Shown: positions 50,361 to 59,899 of the stretch, piece by piece
Layout: each line of letters starts with the position of its first letter
Position numbering within the stretch: the stretch's first letter is position 1
Assembly: GCA_958448555.1 (NCBI GenBank)
Contig: CAUDEL010000004.1
Location: 33,635-97,634 of the forward strand
Direction: 5' to 3'
DNA length: 64,000 nt
From: Limiplasma sp958448555
Lineage (GTDB): Bacteria > Bacillota > Clostridia > Christensenellales > Aristaeellaceae
The notes under the pieces: model-generated
Databases searched by the model: none
Seen by the model: the letters and a program-made list of their open reading frames with translations, nothing else
What the model was told of the DNA's origin: nothing
Translations under genes and position numbers: made by a program

Positions 50361-52688
50361 ATGAAAAAGGCGCAGCGGATGCTGCCGCAGGGTTACAGGC
50401 TGGCGGACTGGCTGCTGGCAGGGGCGGCGCCATTGGGACTGATCTGGCTGCTGGAGGGCTTCTCGCGGGGGAGCGCGGGGGCCGTGCCTGCCTGGGCATA
50501 TGCCCAGCCGGGCCTGTTTTTGATGAACTATGCGCTCTATGCGGCGCCGTGCCTTCTGCTGTGCCTGTTTTCCTCCAGACGGGTGCGGGTTTCGTGCGTG
50601 CTGGCGCTGGGCCTTCTGTGCGCGCTGCTGGGCATCGTCAACCGCTACAAGATGTTCTACCGCATGGAGCCGATTCTCTTTACGGACATAAGCCAGCTTT
50701 CCGATGCGCGCGAGGCGGCGGCGGGGCTGTCGCTGGACATCGACTTTGCGCAGATCTGGTGGGTCCTGGGCGGCTTTGCAGCCCTTTTTGCGGCAGGGAT
50801 CATCCTCGTGCGCGGCCGTGCGCGGAGCGGAGCGGTGTTGCCCCTGCTGGGGGCGGCGCTGCTGGTGGCGATGCCGCCGCTGTGCACCTTTTCCATGGCG
50901 GGCGGAGGGGCCCGCTACGACATGGTGGACCAGGCCCGCACCGACGGCACCCTCTATGCCGCCATCGCCATGGAAAACCACCGGCGGGCGCTGATGCGGG
51001 TGGATTACGACGAGTCGGGCGTCAGGGCGCAGTACCGCGCGCTCATGCAGGAAACCCCGACCGCGGAGGCGCGGGAGGCGCCCAACATCATCGTCGTGCT
51101 CAGCGAGAGCTTTGCGGACGAGGCGTGGCTGGGCCAGTATCTCGACCTCGAATCCGAGCTCATGCCCTTTTACAACCGCCTGGTGGAAACCTGCCGGCAC
51201 GGGCGGATCTATGTGCCCAAGCTGGGTGGGGGGACCAGCGAGACGGAGTTTGAGGTGCTGACGGGGCTTCGCAGCCAGTACGCCGTCAATCCGTATTCCC
51301 TGGGCCTGCCGCCCATGAGCAGCCTGGCCTCCATGCTCAGGGACCGGGGATATGAGGCCACGGCCATCCACTGGTATACGGGCGTGTATTACAACCGTTA
51401 CAACAACCTGCGCATGCTGGGCTTTGACAGCTTCTATACCACCGACACCATGCGGACGGCGTTTGAAAAGAAAGGGATGTTCGTCAGCGACGAGGAGCAT
51501 TACCGCGCCATCCTCAACCAGCTCTCGCAGACGCCTGAGCGCGACTTCATCTTCTGCCTGACCATGCAGAACCACGGCGGGTACGACTATGACGACTTTC
51601 GCCTCACCTACGGCGCGCAGACCCCTTTCACAAACGAGCTGAGCGAGCGTGCCACGACGATCCTGACCAACTACTGCTGGCTGCTTGAGCAAAGCGACGC
51701 GGCGCTGGAGGGCTTTCTTACGGCGCTTGAGGAGGTGGAGGAGCCGACGGTGGTGGTCTTTTTCTCGGATCATATCCCGCCGTTTGGCACGGATGTGTAT
51801 GAGGAGCTGGGCGTGCCCACGGCGGGCGACGCGGGGCATCTGACCCCGTACTTCATCTGGAGCAACACCGGCAATGAGGCGGGGGAAACCAATCTTTATG
51901 CCTGGCAGCTGGGCGCCTATGCGCTGACGCTGGCCGGCGTCAACGACGATCCCTTCCTGGCCTATGTCGAGCGATTGAGGCAGGCGTCGGCTGAGGTTTC
52001 GCCCGACGAGCTGACGGGCGATATCGGGAGCGACGCGGCCTACGACCTGCTGAGCTATGACGCGCTGTTTGGCGAGCAGTATGCCTATGACGAGGGCGGG
52101 CTCTCGCCGGAGAATGAGGATTTTCAAATCGGCGGACGAATGACGCTGGAAGGGTTTGACGCGGCGGAGGTCGCTGGCACCGTCTATTTGCGGCCGAAGC
52201 TTGCGATCGAAGGCCAGGCGTGGAAGCTGGAGGTCAACGGAGCCCAGCGCGATGTGAGCTGCGTGGAGGCAGACCAAGGAGAGCTGACGCTGCGCTGCGT
52301 GATGGTGGGCGGCGACGGCAAACTGCTCAACCAGAGCAACGCGATCACCTGTCAAAGCGCGCAGGAACTGCTGGAAGAAAGCGGCGAGCTGCCCATGGAA
52401 ACCTGGCCGCTGTGGGAGTCGGACTATGAGCCGGCCGGGGACGCCTGGTATCAGACTTGCAGGATCTACAAAAGCGTAGACACCTTCCCCGCTCCGGGCG
52501 GCACGGCGCTCACGGCGGACGGCGGCCGCTGGCAGTGGCAGCCCACCTATGGGCTGAGCCGGGCGGGACAGTACGCCGTCGATGACGAGGGGCACGTCTG
52601 GCTTGCGGTGGAAAAGAACGTGGACGGCGAGATGCTCAAGGCGCAGCTCAAGGCCTGGGAAATGACGCTGTATACCTTTGAAAACTAA
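50361..52688 (+). CDS. LtaS-type phosphoglycerol transferase / sulfatase-family membrane enzyme
   Basis: 775 residues from ATG 50361; ATG 50328 would precede the predicted RNA start. Five N-terminal membrane helices (up to about residue 190) carry the extracellular alkaline-phosphatase-fold domain: NIIVVLSESFAD, threonine nucleophile region PKLGGGTSETEFEVLTG (about residue 290), MQNHGGYD and FFSDHIPPF (metal ligands). The last 180 residues form an unfamiliar beta-rich tail. LtaS enzymes polymerise glycerol phosphate from phosphatidylglycerol onto a glycolipid anchor, making lipoteichoic acid. The stop overlaps the convergent gene (52685-52688). PgsA, a supplier of phosphatidylglycerol, is encoded at 6401. 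Confidence 0.9.
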   Translation: MKKAQRMLPQGYRLADWLLAGAAPLGLIWLLEGFSRGSAGAVPAWAYAQPGLFLMNYALYAAPCLLLCLFSSRRVRVSCVLALGLLCALLGIVNRYKMFYRMEPILFTDISQLSDAREAAAGLSLDIDFAQIWWVLGGFAALFAAGIILVRGRARSGAVLPLLGAALLVAMPPLCTFSMAGGGARYDMVDQARTDGTLYAAIAMENHRRALMRVDYDESGVRAQYRALMQETPTAEAREAPNIIVVLSESFADEAWLGQYLDLESELMPFYNRLVETCRHGRIYVPKLGGGTSETEFEVLTGLRSQYAVNPYSLGLPPMSSLASMLRDRGYEATAIHWYTGVYYNRYNNLRMLGFDSFYTTDTMRTAFEKKGMFVSDEEHYRAILNQLSQTPERDFIFCLTMQNHGGYDYDDFRLTYGAQTPFTNELSERATTILTNYCWLLEQSDAALEGFLTALEEVEEPTVVVFFSDHIPPFGTDVYEELGVPTAGDAGHLTPYFIWSNTGNEAGETNLYAWQLGAYALTLAGVNDDPFLAYVERLRQASAEVSPDELTGDIGSDAAYDLLSYDALFGEQYAYDEGGLSPENEDFQIGGRMTLEGFDAAEVAGTVYLRPKLAIEGQAWKLEVNGAQRDVSCVEADQGELTLRCVMVGGDGKLLNQSNAITCQSAQELLEESGELPMETWPLWESDYEPAGDAWYQTCRIYKSVDTFPAPGGTALTADGGRWQWQPTYGLSRAGQYAVDDEGHVWLAVEKNVDGEMLKAQLKAWEMTLYTFEN

Positions 52689-54361
52689 CGGAAGGCGAAG
52701 AAGTTCAGCTCGCCGCGCGTCCCCTCCAGCACGGCGGTGACGGCGCGGCCCGCGCCATGGCTGATATAGCGCAGCAGCGCCTCGGGCGGCGCGTCATCGG
52801 CGGTGACAAACAAGATGGCTTCATCGCAGAAATCCGCGGCGGTGAAATGCCCGGGGTCCAGGCCGAAGCGGGCGAGCTGGGCGTTCCAGCCGGAGGTGCG
52901 GCAGGCCCAGTCGCCCCAGATCATGGTGTTGCCGGGAATCCCTGCGGAGACGTCGGGGAACAGGCGCGTGTCGCGCAAGAGATCGGGCGTGCGGATCATC
53001 AGGCGGTCAGGATTTTCCAGCGCATAGGCCTCCAGATCGGCTTCGCGTGCGGGGGAGACCGCGTCGGCGCGCCGGGTGAGGGTGTGGTGCGTCTGGCGCA
53101 GGTGCAGGCCCGCGGGGAGGAGCACCAGGGCGCACAGGCACAGCGCCGCCGCGCGAACGCCGCGCCGTTCCCCGGCCGGAAAGCCGGCCAGCGCAAGGCA
53201 GGCCAGCATCCCGGCGGCGGGCAGCAGCGCACAGTCCACGCCGCGGCTGAGCAGCCTTCCTCCCCAGGCCAGATAGAGAACCATGGCGCCGTAAAGCCCC
53301 AGCGCGGCGAGGGCCATCCAGCGCGGAAGACCGCGGCACACAAAGGAGACCAGCGCGGTCAGGAAGGCTGCCAGCAGCAGCGAAAGCAGATAGGCGGGAT
53401 TGTCGCGGAAAAAGGATATAAGCGTATCTCCGGCTGCGGCGATTCGCTCCGGCAGGGACGGCGTGGCCTGCCCGCTTTCCCGGATAAGGCGTAGCGCATC
53501 GGCGGTGATGTTTTCATCCATAAAATACCACTGCTGCACCAGCTCGGCTTCCGAGGCGTCCCAGCCCAGCGTGGCCAGCACCTCCGGGGAGACGTTCTCA
53601 AGCGCCTCGGGGTGATAGTCCATCAGCTCCACGCGGGCTTCATGAAAATCGAAAAACGGCCGATAGGTTTGCTTCTCCCATACGCGCACGCCTACGAGCA
53701 GCACGCCCGCTATGGCCGCTGGAAGCAGCGCGCGCAGGAGGGAGCGGCGATCGCTCTGCGGGGATAGGCGCAGAAACAGAAACACAAGCCCCAGAAGCCA
53801 AAAGCACAGGGATGCAGGCAGGGACGCGATGCGTAGTATGCCGCTGAGTATCACCAGCGCTGCGGAAAACAGGACAGCTGCGCCCACATGCCGGCGCGTT
53901 ACGCCCGCGCATACCACAAGCGCCGTTGCGGCCGCGCCCAGCATGGCCGAGGTGGTCGTATAGGTGAGCCGCGTGCACACAAAGGAGGAAAATACGCCCA
54001 GAAACAGCGCCGCCGCTGCCAGGCAGGCGGCGGGGTGCAGGCGCGCGGCCCGGCCGCAGCAAAGCAGCGAAAGGCACAGCGTCGCGGCGGACAGCCACAG
54101 GAGCGCGAGCTGGAGCACCGAAAACCAGGCGACGCCCGGCACGGCGGCGGAAAGCAGGCTCAGCGCCCACACCAGCAGCGGATGCAGGTGGAAATGAGGC
54201 AGAGAAGGACTCACGCCCTCAAAGCCCAGAAACGCCCGCACAATCAGAAAGTCATCCGAGTTCTCATAGCGAAAATAGGTGACGCGGCTGAGAATGAGGA
54301 AAAACGCAAGCGCCAGCAGCGGCGCAGCCCACAGCGGCCATCGCCTGGCAAACCGTTTCAT
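52685..54361 (-). CDS. Polytopic membrane protein of unknown function, GT-C-like
   Basis: 558 residues with about ten membrane helices in the first 430 residues and a soluble C-terminal domain (PREADLEAYALENPDRLMIRTPDLL region, then FVTADDAPPEALLRYI). The first outer loop reads FRYENSDDFLIVRAFLGFEGVSP, with an acidic pair placed where GT-C glycosyltransferases have catalytic acids; no characterised family is recognised. It overlaps the stop of the LtaS-like gene tail to tail. Alternatives are a lipid-linked sugar transferase or an O-antigen-polymerase-like protein. Confidence 0.6.
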   Translation of the reverse strand: MKRFARRWPLWAAPLLALAFFLILSRVTYFRYENSDDFLIVRAFLGFEGVSPSLPHFHLHPLLVWALSLLSAAVPGVAWFSVLQLALLWLSAATLCLSLLCCGRAARLHPAACLAAAALFLGVFSSFVCTRLTYTTTSAMLGAAATALVVCAGVTRRHVGAAVLFSAALVILSGILRIASLPASLCFWLLGLVFLFLRLSPQSDRRSLLRALLPAAIAGVLLVGVRVWEKQTYRPFFDFHEARVELMDYHPEALENVSPEVLATLGWDASEAELVQQWYFMDENITADALRLIRESGQATPSLPERIAAAGDTLISFFRDNPAYLLSLLLAAFLTALVSFVCRGLPRWMALAALGLYGAMVLYLAWGGRLLSRGVDCALLPAAGMLACLALAGFPAGERRGVRAAALCLCALVLLPAGLHLRQTHHTLTRRADAVSPAREADLEAYALENPDRLMIRTPDLLRDTRLFPDVSAGIPGNTMIWGDWACRTSGWNAQLARFGLDPGHFTAADFCDEAILFVTADDAPPEALLRYISHGAGRAVTAVLEGTRGELNFFAFR

Positions 54362-54464
54362 CCACCGGGCCTCCCTTCGTCGATGCTGCTTCTATACTAC
54401 CCGAACTTGGGAAAACTTGCAATCATCATCTCACAACCCCTGTAAACGGGCAGAACAACCAAGG

Positions 54465-54933
54465 GGCCCGGCGGCTTATGCCGCCGGACCCCACAGACCG
54501 TTGAAAAACCCCTATTTTTGGGTTTTGGGGAAAGCCGCGTTTCTTGCGCCCTTCGGGCGCTCGCAACGCTCGCGAAAAATGCTGCGGCATAAGGCTTTGG
54601 GCACCGGAGGGAAGCGTGTGCCCTGTGGGCACTTGGCCCCGAAGGGGCCAAAGCGACCCGCAGGTGGGGAGCGAAACGAGCGGCGGGCGCGGCCAGCGCC
54701 CGCCGTGACGATTGAGCGACCGGGACTCTGCCCCAAACCCCGGCAGGCGCGTAGGGAAGCGTCAGCCCTGTGGGCTGTTGCCACCGAAGGTGGCAAAGCG
54801 ACCCGCAGCGGGGCAGCGAAACCATGAGCGCGACCGTCAGGGAAGCGCGAATGATTGAGCAACTGATGATCCCCCTGCACCCCGCACTTTGTCAGCAGCC
54901 TGAGGGGTCCGGCGGCACAAGCCGCCGGACCCC
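54465..54933. repeat. Intergenic structured repeat, copy D (inverted, tandem cores)
   Basis: It is bounded by related GC hairpins (54465-54490 and 54904-54933; the right one is the near reverse complement of the left) and by the border GTCAGCAGCCTGAGG on the right (inverse of the copy A border). The conserved core is present twice in reverse orientation. Core 1: H2 at 54618-54632, H1 TTGGCCC-CGAAG-GGGCCAA at 54633-54651. Core 2: H2 CAGCCC-TGT-GGGCTG at 54763-54777, H1 TTGCCAC-CGAAG-GTGGCAA at 54778-54796. Both keep the same spacing as copies A and C. No gene is supported between 54362 and 54953. Confidence 0.85.
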
Positions 54934-54953
54934 CAAGTCGCTTATTTAAGAAA

Positions 54954-56294
54954 TCACACCACGCCCTGAGCCATCATGGCGTCGGCCACCTTGAGGAAGC
55001 CGGCGATGTTGGCGCCCACGACGTAGTTGGTGGGCTTGTCGCCGTATTCGCCCGCGGCCTCGGCGCACTTTTCAAAGATGCCCTTCATGATGCCCTTGAG
55101 CTTCTCATCCACTTCCTCAAACGTCCAGCTCAGGCGCTGGCTGTTCTGGCTCATTTCCAGAGCGGAAGTCGCCACGCCGCCGGCATTGGCCGCCTTGCCC
55201 GGGGCAAAGAGCACGCCGTTTTGCAGGAACAGTTCGGTTGCCTCCAGCGTGGAGGGCATGTTCGCGCCCTCGCCCACGGCGAAGCAGCCGTTGGCCACCA
55301 GCGCCTTGGCGCTCTCCAGGTCCAGCTCGTTCTGGGTGGCGCAGGGCAGGGCGATGTCGCACTTGATGGTCCAGATGCCCTTGCAGCCCTCGTGATACTC
55401 GCTGCCGGGCACCCGATCGACATACTCCTTGATGCGGCCGCGCTCGACTTCCTTGATCTGCTTGACCACGTCGAGGTTCACGCCGTTGGGATCATAGATG
55501 TAGCCGTTGGAATCGCTCATGGCCACAACCTTGCCGCCCAGCTCGGTGATCTTCTCGTTGGCGTAGGTGGCCACGTTGCCGCTGCCGCTGACGACCACGG
55601 TCGCGCCCTTGACGGTCTTGCCGTTGGCCTCGAGCATGTTCTTGACGAAATAGCACAGGCCGTAGCCGGTGGCCTGGGTGCGGGCCAGGCTGCCGCCGTA
55701 AGTGAGGCCCTTGCCGGTGAGCACGCCCTCATAGAGGCCGGTCAGGCGCTTGTACTGGCCGTAGAGGAAGCCGATCTCACGCGCGCCGGTACCGATGTCG
55801 CCGGCGGGCACGTCGGTGTCCTGGCCGATGTGACGGTAGAGCTCGGTCATGAAGCTCTGGCAGAAGGCCATGACTTCCCGGTCGCTCTTGCCCTTGGGAT
55901 CGAAGTCGCTGCCGCCCTTGCCGCCGCCGATGGGCAGGCCGGTCAGGCTGTTTTTGAGCACCTGCTCAAAGCCCAGGAACTTGAGAATGGAGAGGTTTAC
56001 GCTCGGATGCAGGCGCAGGCCGCCCTTGTAGGGGCCGATAGCGCTGTTGTACTGCACGCGGTAGCCGCGGTTGACCTGCGTGCGGCCCTGATCGTCCACC
56101 CAGGGGACGCGGAACATGATGACCCGCTCGGGCTCCACAAAACGCTCCAGCAGGCCGGCCTTCTCATATTCCGGGTGCTTGTCGAAGACGGGAGAGAGGC
56201 TCTCCAGAATTTCGGTAGCCGCCTGGAGGAATTCGCTCTCGTGGGCGTTGCGCTGCTTGAGGCCCTCAAGCACGCGGGAGGTGTAATCATTCAT
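54954..56294 (-). CDS. gdhA: NADP-type glutamate dehydrogenase
   Basis: 446 residues from ATG 56294 behind AAAGGGG; upstream extension is not conserved. It has the hexameric bacterial GDH pattern: PYKGGLRLHPSVN, the catalytic lysine in LPIGGGKGGSDFDPKGKSD, DVPAGDIGTGAREIGFL, nucleotide-binding GSGNVA (about residue 240), and the closing WTFEEVDEKLKGIMKGIFEKC and NYVVGANIAGFLKVADAM. It makes glutamate from 2-oxoglutarate and ammonia, using NADPH by family expectation. It is monocistronic, with an extended -10 promoter (TGTTATAAT, 56383-56388) and a hairpin-capable leader (about 56343-56374). Confidence 0.96.
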   Translation of the reverse strand: MNDYTSRVLEGLKQRNAHESEFLQAATEILESLSPVFDKHPEYEKAGLLERFVEPERVIMFRVPWVDDQGRTQVNRGYRVQYNSAIGPYKGGLRLHPSVNLSILKFLGFEQVLKNSLTGLPIGGGKGGSDFDPKGKSDREVMAFCQSFMTELYRHIGQDTDVPAGDIGTGAREIGFLYGQYKRLTGLYEGVLTGKGLTYGGSLARTQATGYGLCYFVKNMLEANGKTVKGATVVVSGSGNVATYANEKITELGGKVVAMSDSNGYIYDPNGVNLDVVKQIKEVERGRIKEYVDRVPGSEYHEGCKGIWTIKCDIALPCATQNELDLESAKALVANGCFAVGEGANMPSTLEATELFLQNGVLFAPGKAANAGGVATSALEMSQNSQRLSWTFEEVDEKLKGIMKGIFEKCAEAAGEYGDKPTNYVVGANIAGFLKVADAMMAQGVV

Positions 56295-56382
56295 CGGCAA
56301 AACCCCTTTCTTCTTCCCTGCTAACGTATAACTTGGACGTTGCGGCCCGAAAACCTGCAACGCATACCGGGCCGACGCGTGT

Positions 56383-56388
56383 ATTATA
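56383..56388 (-). promoter_or_regulatory. Extended -10 element of gdhA
   Basis: Minus strand TGTTATAAT, a consensus TATAAT with the TGn extension; the -35 is weak. The leader can form a GGCCCG/CGGGCC stem. Confidence 0.45.
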
Positions 56389-56461
56389 ACACAAATCCGC
56401 ATCCAGAAAAAGCAAATTATGCAGGATTGTCATTCAAAAATTGCATTTGTTTTGTATTCCA

Positions 56462-57583
56462 CTACTCCTGCACCAGCCGCGCGGCGCCCCGGGGCGTTTG
56501 GGAAACGCGCAGAAATACGTCCGCGTGCGCGTCGGCGGCGTCCTGGCGGTCCGTGCAGGTCAAAAGCGTCTGCACGCCTTCGGTGCTTTTGAGCAGCGCA
56601 CTGCGCCGGCGCACGTCCAGCTCGCTGAACACGTCGTCCAGCAGCAGCGCAGGCGGCTCGCCCATCTCGTTTTCGATCAGGCGAATCTCCCCCAGCTTCA
56701 TGCTCAGCACCGCCGTGCGCATCTGGCCCTGGCTTCCGAAGGCGCGCAGCTCGCGTCCGCACAGCAGAAGGCTTACGTCGTCGCGGTGGGGGCCAAAGGC
56801 GGTAAACATGCGCTGGATGTCCTCGCCGCGCGTGCGCCTCAGGCCCGAGAGCATGTCCCGGTAAGGGGTATCGGTGCGGCTGAGCGGACCGGCATAGCGC
56901 AGCGCAAAGGCTTCCTCCGGGTTTTCCGAAATGGCGGCGTACTGCGCGGCAGCGCTCTGGCTCAATTCCTCCAGGAACCAGCGCCGCGCGCTGACGATGG
57001 GCACGCAGGCGGCGGCGAGCTGCTCGTCCCAGGTGTCGAGCTGGTTGGCGAAGTCGTTGACGCCTTCCTGCCGGTTTTGCCGCAGCAGCGCGTTTCTTCG
57101 CTCCAACACGCTCAGATACGTCTTGAGCGCACGCAGATAGCCGGGGCGGATCTGGCTGAGTTGCATATCCAGAAAGCGCCTGCGCGCCACCGGGCCGTCG
57201 CGCACGATGCGGATGTCCTCGGGCGAAAACATCACCGTCGTGGCGTGGCCCATGAGATCGCCCACGCGCTGGGCAGGCTTTCCATAGAGAAGCACGCGCT
57301 TGCGGGGCTTTTCCAGGGGATAGAGGCGCACCTCCACCTCGTGCGCGCCGTCCAGCCGGCTGGTCTGGCCGTGGACGAGGGCCACGCTGGCGCCATCGGC
57401 GATCATCTCGCGGTCGGCGGTGGTGCGGTGGCTGCGCCCCACCGAAAGCAGGTGCATGGCCTCCAGCAGATTGGTCTTTCCGCTGCCGTTGGGGCCGTAG
57501 AGCACGGTGATGCCGGGATGGGGCGAGAGCTCCAGGGCATCGTAGTTTCGGAACCGGGCGAGCCTCAGGGAGGTAAAGCGCAT
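56462..57583 (-). CDS. recF: DNA replication/repair protein RecF
   Basis: 373 residues from ATG 57583, nine bases after GGGAGG; the frame extends to 57631 without conservation. ABC-type ATPase of the SMC/RecF class: RLARFRNYDALELSPHPG, Walker A GPNGSGKTNLLEAMHLLSVGRSHR, signature region RAFGSQGQMRTAVLSMKLGEI, Walker B PALLLDDVFSELD. RecF with RecO and RecR loads RecA at gaps. In most Firmicutes recF sits near dnaA-dnaN-gyrB, but here its neighbours are gdhA and a flavoprotein gene, so it has moved. Confidence 0.96.
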   Translation of the reverse strand: MRFTSLRLARFRNYDALELSPHPGITVLYGPNGSGKTNLLEAMHLLSVGRSHRTTADREMIADGASVALVHGQTSRLDGAHEVEVRLYPLEKPRKRVLLYGKPAQRVGDLMGHATTVMFSPEDIRIVRDGPVARRRFLDMQLSQIRPGYLRALKTYLSVLERRNALLRQNRQEGVNDFANQLDTWDEQLAAACVPIVSARRWFLEELSQSAAAQYAAISENPEEAFALRYAGPLSRTDTPYRDMLSGLRRTRGEDIQRMFTAFGPHRDDVSLLLCGRELRAFGSQGQMRTAVLSMKLGEIRLIENEMGEPPALLLDDVFSELDVRRRSALLKSTEGVQTLLTCTDRQDAADAHADVFLRVSQTPRGAARLVQE

Positions 57584-57619
57584 GGAGGCAGGCCTCCCTT
57601 TCACAAAAATAGCGGAAAT

Positions 57620-57625
57620 AGTATA
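57620..57625 (-). promoter_or_regulatory. Extended -10 element of recF
   Basis: Minus strand TGCTATACT (TATACT at 57620-57625) about 40 bases upstream of recF; no clear -35. Confidence 0.35.
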
Positions 57626-57650
57626 GCACATTTTACGGCCTTTGTGCCAC

Positions 57651-57679
57651 TTGTGTTCGGCCCGCGCTTATGGTAGGAT
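57651..57679 (+). promoter_or_regulatory. Promoter of the flavoprotein-ECF-HAD operon
   Basis: TTGTGT (57651-57656), 17-base spacer, TAGGAT (57674-57679), upstream of GTG 57719. Confidence 0.5.
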
Positions 57680-57718
57680 AGGCGTGTTCGATTTTGACGG
57701 AATCGGGGAGGGACGTAC

Positions 57719-59350
57719 GTGCTGCGCCTTCATCAGCTCGTTGTGCCGCTGGACGGTGCCGTGGACTTTGACGCGGCAAAGCTCCTCAGGCTGTGCGCCC
57801 AGAGGCTGCGCGTCAGCGAGAAAGCCATCGCGCAGGCCCGGCTTGTCAAACGCAGCGTGGATGCGCGCGGGCGGGGCGGCGTCCATTTTTCCTTCACGGC
57901 GGATGTGACTTTGGTCAATGTGGGAGAGGCGGAGGAAAAGCGGATTGCGTCGCGCTTCAAGCCCAATCAGGTCACGATCATCACCGGCGCCCCGGCGCCC
58001 AACCCACCCGACGTCTTTGGCCTCAGCCTTCCGCCCTGGCCCTCGGGCAAGGCGCGGCCGCTGGTGGTTGGCGCCGGCCCGGCGGGGCTTTTTTGTGCGC
58101 TGGCGCTGGCCGTGCGCGGCGCGCGGCCCATCGTCGTGGAACGGGGCCGCCCCGTGGAGGCGCGTGCGCAGGATGTGGCGCGCCTGGAGGCGGGCGGCGG
58201 GATGAACCCCGAGAGCAACGTGCTTTTCGGCGAGGGCGGCGCGGGGGCCTTCTCGGATGGCAAGCTCACCTGCGGCCTCAACAGCCCGCACATCCGAACC
58301 GTTTTGGGCACGCTGGTGCGCTGCGGCGCGCCGGAGGAGATCCTTGTGGCCCAGCGCCCGCACATCGGGACGGACGAGCTCAGGCGGGTGCTGGCAGGCG
58401 TGCGCGCGGCGCTGCTGGGCCTGGGCGCCGAGATGCGCTTTGAGACGCGTCTGACCGGCCTCATGCTTCGTCAGGGCCGCGTGGCCGGCGCGCGATTGAG
58501 CGGCGAGGGCGGAGAAAGCGAGCTTTCCACCGATACGGTCTGCCTGGCCATCGGCCACAGCGCGCGGGACACCTACGAGTGGCTCTGCGGCATGGGGCTG
58601 CCCATGCAGCACAAGCCCTTTGCCATCGGGGTGCGCATCGAGCACCTGCAGCGCGACATCGACCGGGCCCAGTACGGGGTTTCGGCCGGGCACCCGGCGC
58701 TCCCTCCGGCCGAGTACAAGCTCAACACGCCCACGCCGGACGGGCGCGGGGTATACACCTTCTGCATGTGCCCCGGCGGCCGGGTCATCAACGCCTCCAG
58801 CGAGCCCGGCGGCGTGAACGTCAACGGCATGAGCCTGCATGCCCGCGACGGCCGCAATGCCAACGCGGCCGTGCTGGTCGGAGTCCGGCCGGAGGATTTC
58901 GGGGACGGACATCCCCTCGCGGGCATGTATCTTCAGCGCCGCATCGAGCAGGCGGCCTTTCGGTGCGCCGGGGGCGCGTTTCGAGCGCCCTGCCAGCGCG
59001 TGGGTGATTTCCTCGCCGGCGTGCCCAGCCGGGAGGCGGGCGCGGTCGTGCCCACCTATCTTCCGGGGGTGACGATGGGGGACCTGCGCGCCTTCCTTCC
59101 CGGGTTCATCGCCGACGACCTATGCCTCGCGCTGCCCAGGCTCGGCCAGCGGCTCGACGGCTTTGACCACCCGGACGCGCTGCTCACCGGGCCGGAGACG
59201 CGCTCCTCCGCGCCGGTGCGTATTCTCAGGAACCAGCGCCGTGAAAGCGCCTTTGAGGGGCTCTACCCTTTGGGGGAAGGCGCGGGATACGCGGGCGGCA
59301 TCGTCTCCGCCGCGGTGGACGGGCTGTGCGCGGGCATGGAGATCGACTGA
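57719..59350 (+). CDS. FAD-dependent dehydrogenase (NAD(P)/FAD oxidoreductase)
   Basis: 543 residues from GTG 57719 behind GGAGGG. After a roughly 100-residue N-terminal domain comes the FAD-binding motif VVGAGPAGLFCALALA (about residues 115-130) and VVERGRPVEAR; then NPESNVLFGEGGAGAFSDGKLTCG, CLAIGHSARDTYEWL, VINASSEPGGVNVNGMS, and a final YPLGEGAGYAGGIVSAAVDG. It matches the widespread uncharacterised FAD-dependent dehydrogenase group (COG2509 type). Electron donor and substrate are unknown. It is 24 bases upstream of the ECF component. Confidence 0.85.
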   Translation: MLRLHQLVVPLDGAVDFDAAKLLRLCAQRLRVSEKAIAQARLVKRSVDARGRGGVHFSFTADVTLVNVGEAEEKRIASRFKPNQVTIITGAPAPNPPDVFGLSLPPWPSGKARPLVVGAGPAGLFCALALAVRGARPIVVERGRPVEARAQDVARLEAGGGMNPESNVLFGEGGAGAFSDGKLTCGLNSPHIRTVLGTLVRCGAPEEILVAQRPHIGTDELRRVLAGVRAALLGLGAEMRFETRLTGLMLRQGRVAGARLSGEGGESELSTDTVCLAIGHSARDTYEWLCGMGLPMQHKPFAIGVRIEHLQRDIDRAQYGVSAGHPALPPAEYKLNTPTPDGRGVYTFCMCPGGRVINASSEPGGVNVNGMSLHARDGRNANAAVLVGVRPEDFGDGHPLAGMYLQRRIEQAAFRCAGGAFRAPCQRVGDFLAGVPSREAGAVVPTYLPGVTMGDLRAFLPGFIADDLCLALPRLGQRLDGFDHPDALLTGPETRSSAPVRILRNQRRESAFEGLYPLGEGAGYAGGIVSAAVDGLCAGMEID

Positions 59351-59374
59351 CATCAACGAAATGGGGGTATTGTC

Positions 59375-59899
59375 ATGAACACCAAGCGCCTTGTTACCGT
59401 CGCCGTACTGATCGCCCTGTATACGGTTCTAAGCCTGTTTTCCGCGAGCCTGGGGCTTATCAAGCTGACCTTTGAGTCCTTTCCCGTGCTGGTCGCCGGC
59501 CTGATGTTCGGCTGGGTGGACGGATTGCTGGTGGGCGCCGTGGGCGGCTTTCTCAATCAGATGCTCACCTATGGCTTCACCGTGACGACGCTGATGTGGA
59601 TCTTCCCCAATGCCCTGCGCGGCCTGCTGGTAGGCCTCTATGCCAGGAAGTACAATTATGAGCTGAGCATGAAGCGCACGGCCGGCATCGTGCTGGCCAC
59701 CAGCCTTCTGGTGACGGCGCTCAACACCGTCGCGCTGTATGTCGACAGCCAGATCTTCCATTATCCCATCAGCCTGACGGTGGGCGCCATCGCCCTGCGC
59801 TTCCTCTCCTCGGTGGTGATGGCGGCCATCTATACCCTGGTTACCCCCCGTACCGTGGAACTGCTGCGCCGCGCCGGCCTGGCCGGCGATCATGAGTAA
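59375..59899 (+). CDS. ECF transporter S component (folate-family type)
   Basis: 174 residues with about six membrane helices. The sequence LIKLTFESFPVLVAGLMFGWVDGLLVGAVGGFLNQMLTYG and the following LMWIFPNALRGLLVGLYARK are typical of the folate-like S-component group. The S component binds the vitamin and plugs into a shared EcfT-EcfA-EcfA' module encoded elsewhere. Substrate is probably a folate-like vitamin, though related S components take other compounds. It overlaps the HAD gene start by eight bases. Confidence 0.8.
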   Translation: MNTKRLVTVAVLIALYTVLSLFSASLGLIKLTFESFPVLVAGLMFGWVDGLLVGAVGGFLNQMLTYGFTVTTLMWIFPNALRGLLVGLYARKYNYELSMKRTAGIVLATSLLVTALNTVALYVDSQIFHYPISLTVGAIALRFLSSVVMAAIYTLVTPRTVELLRRAGLAGDHE

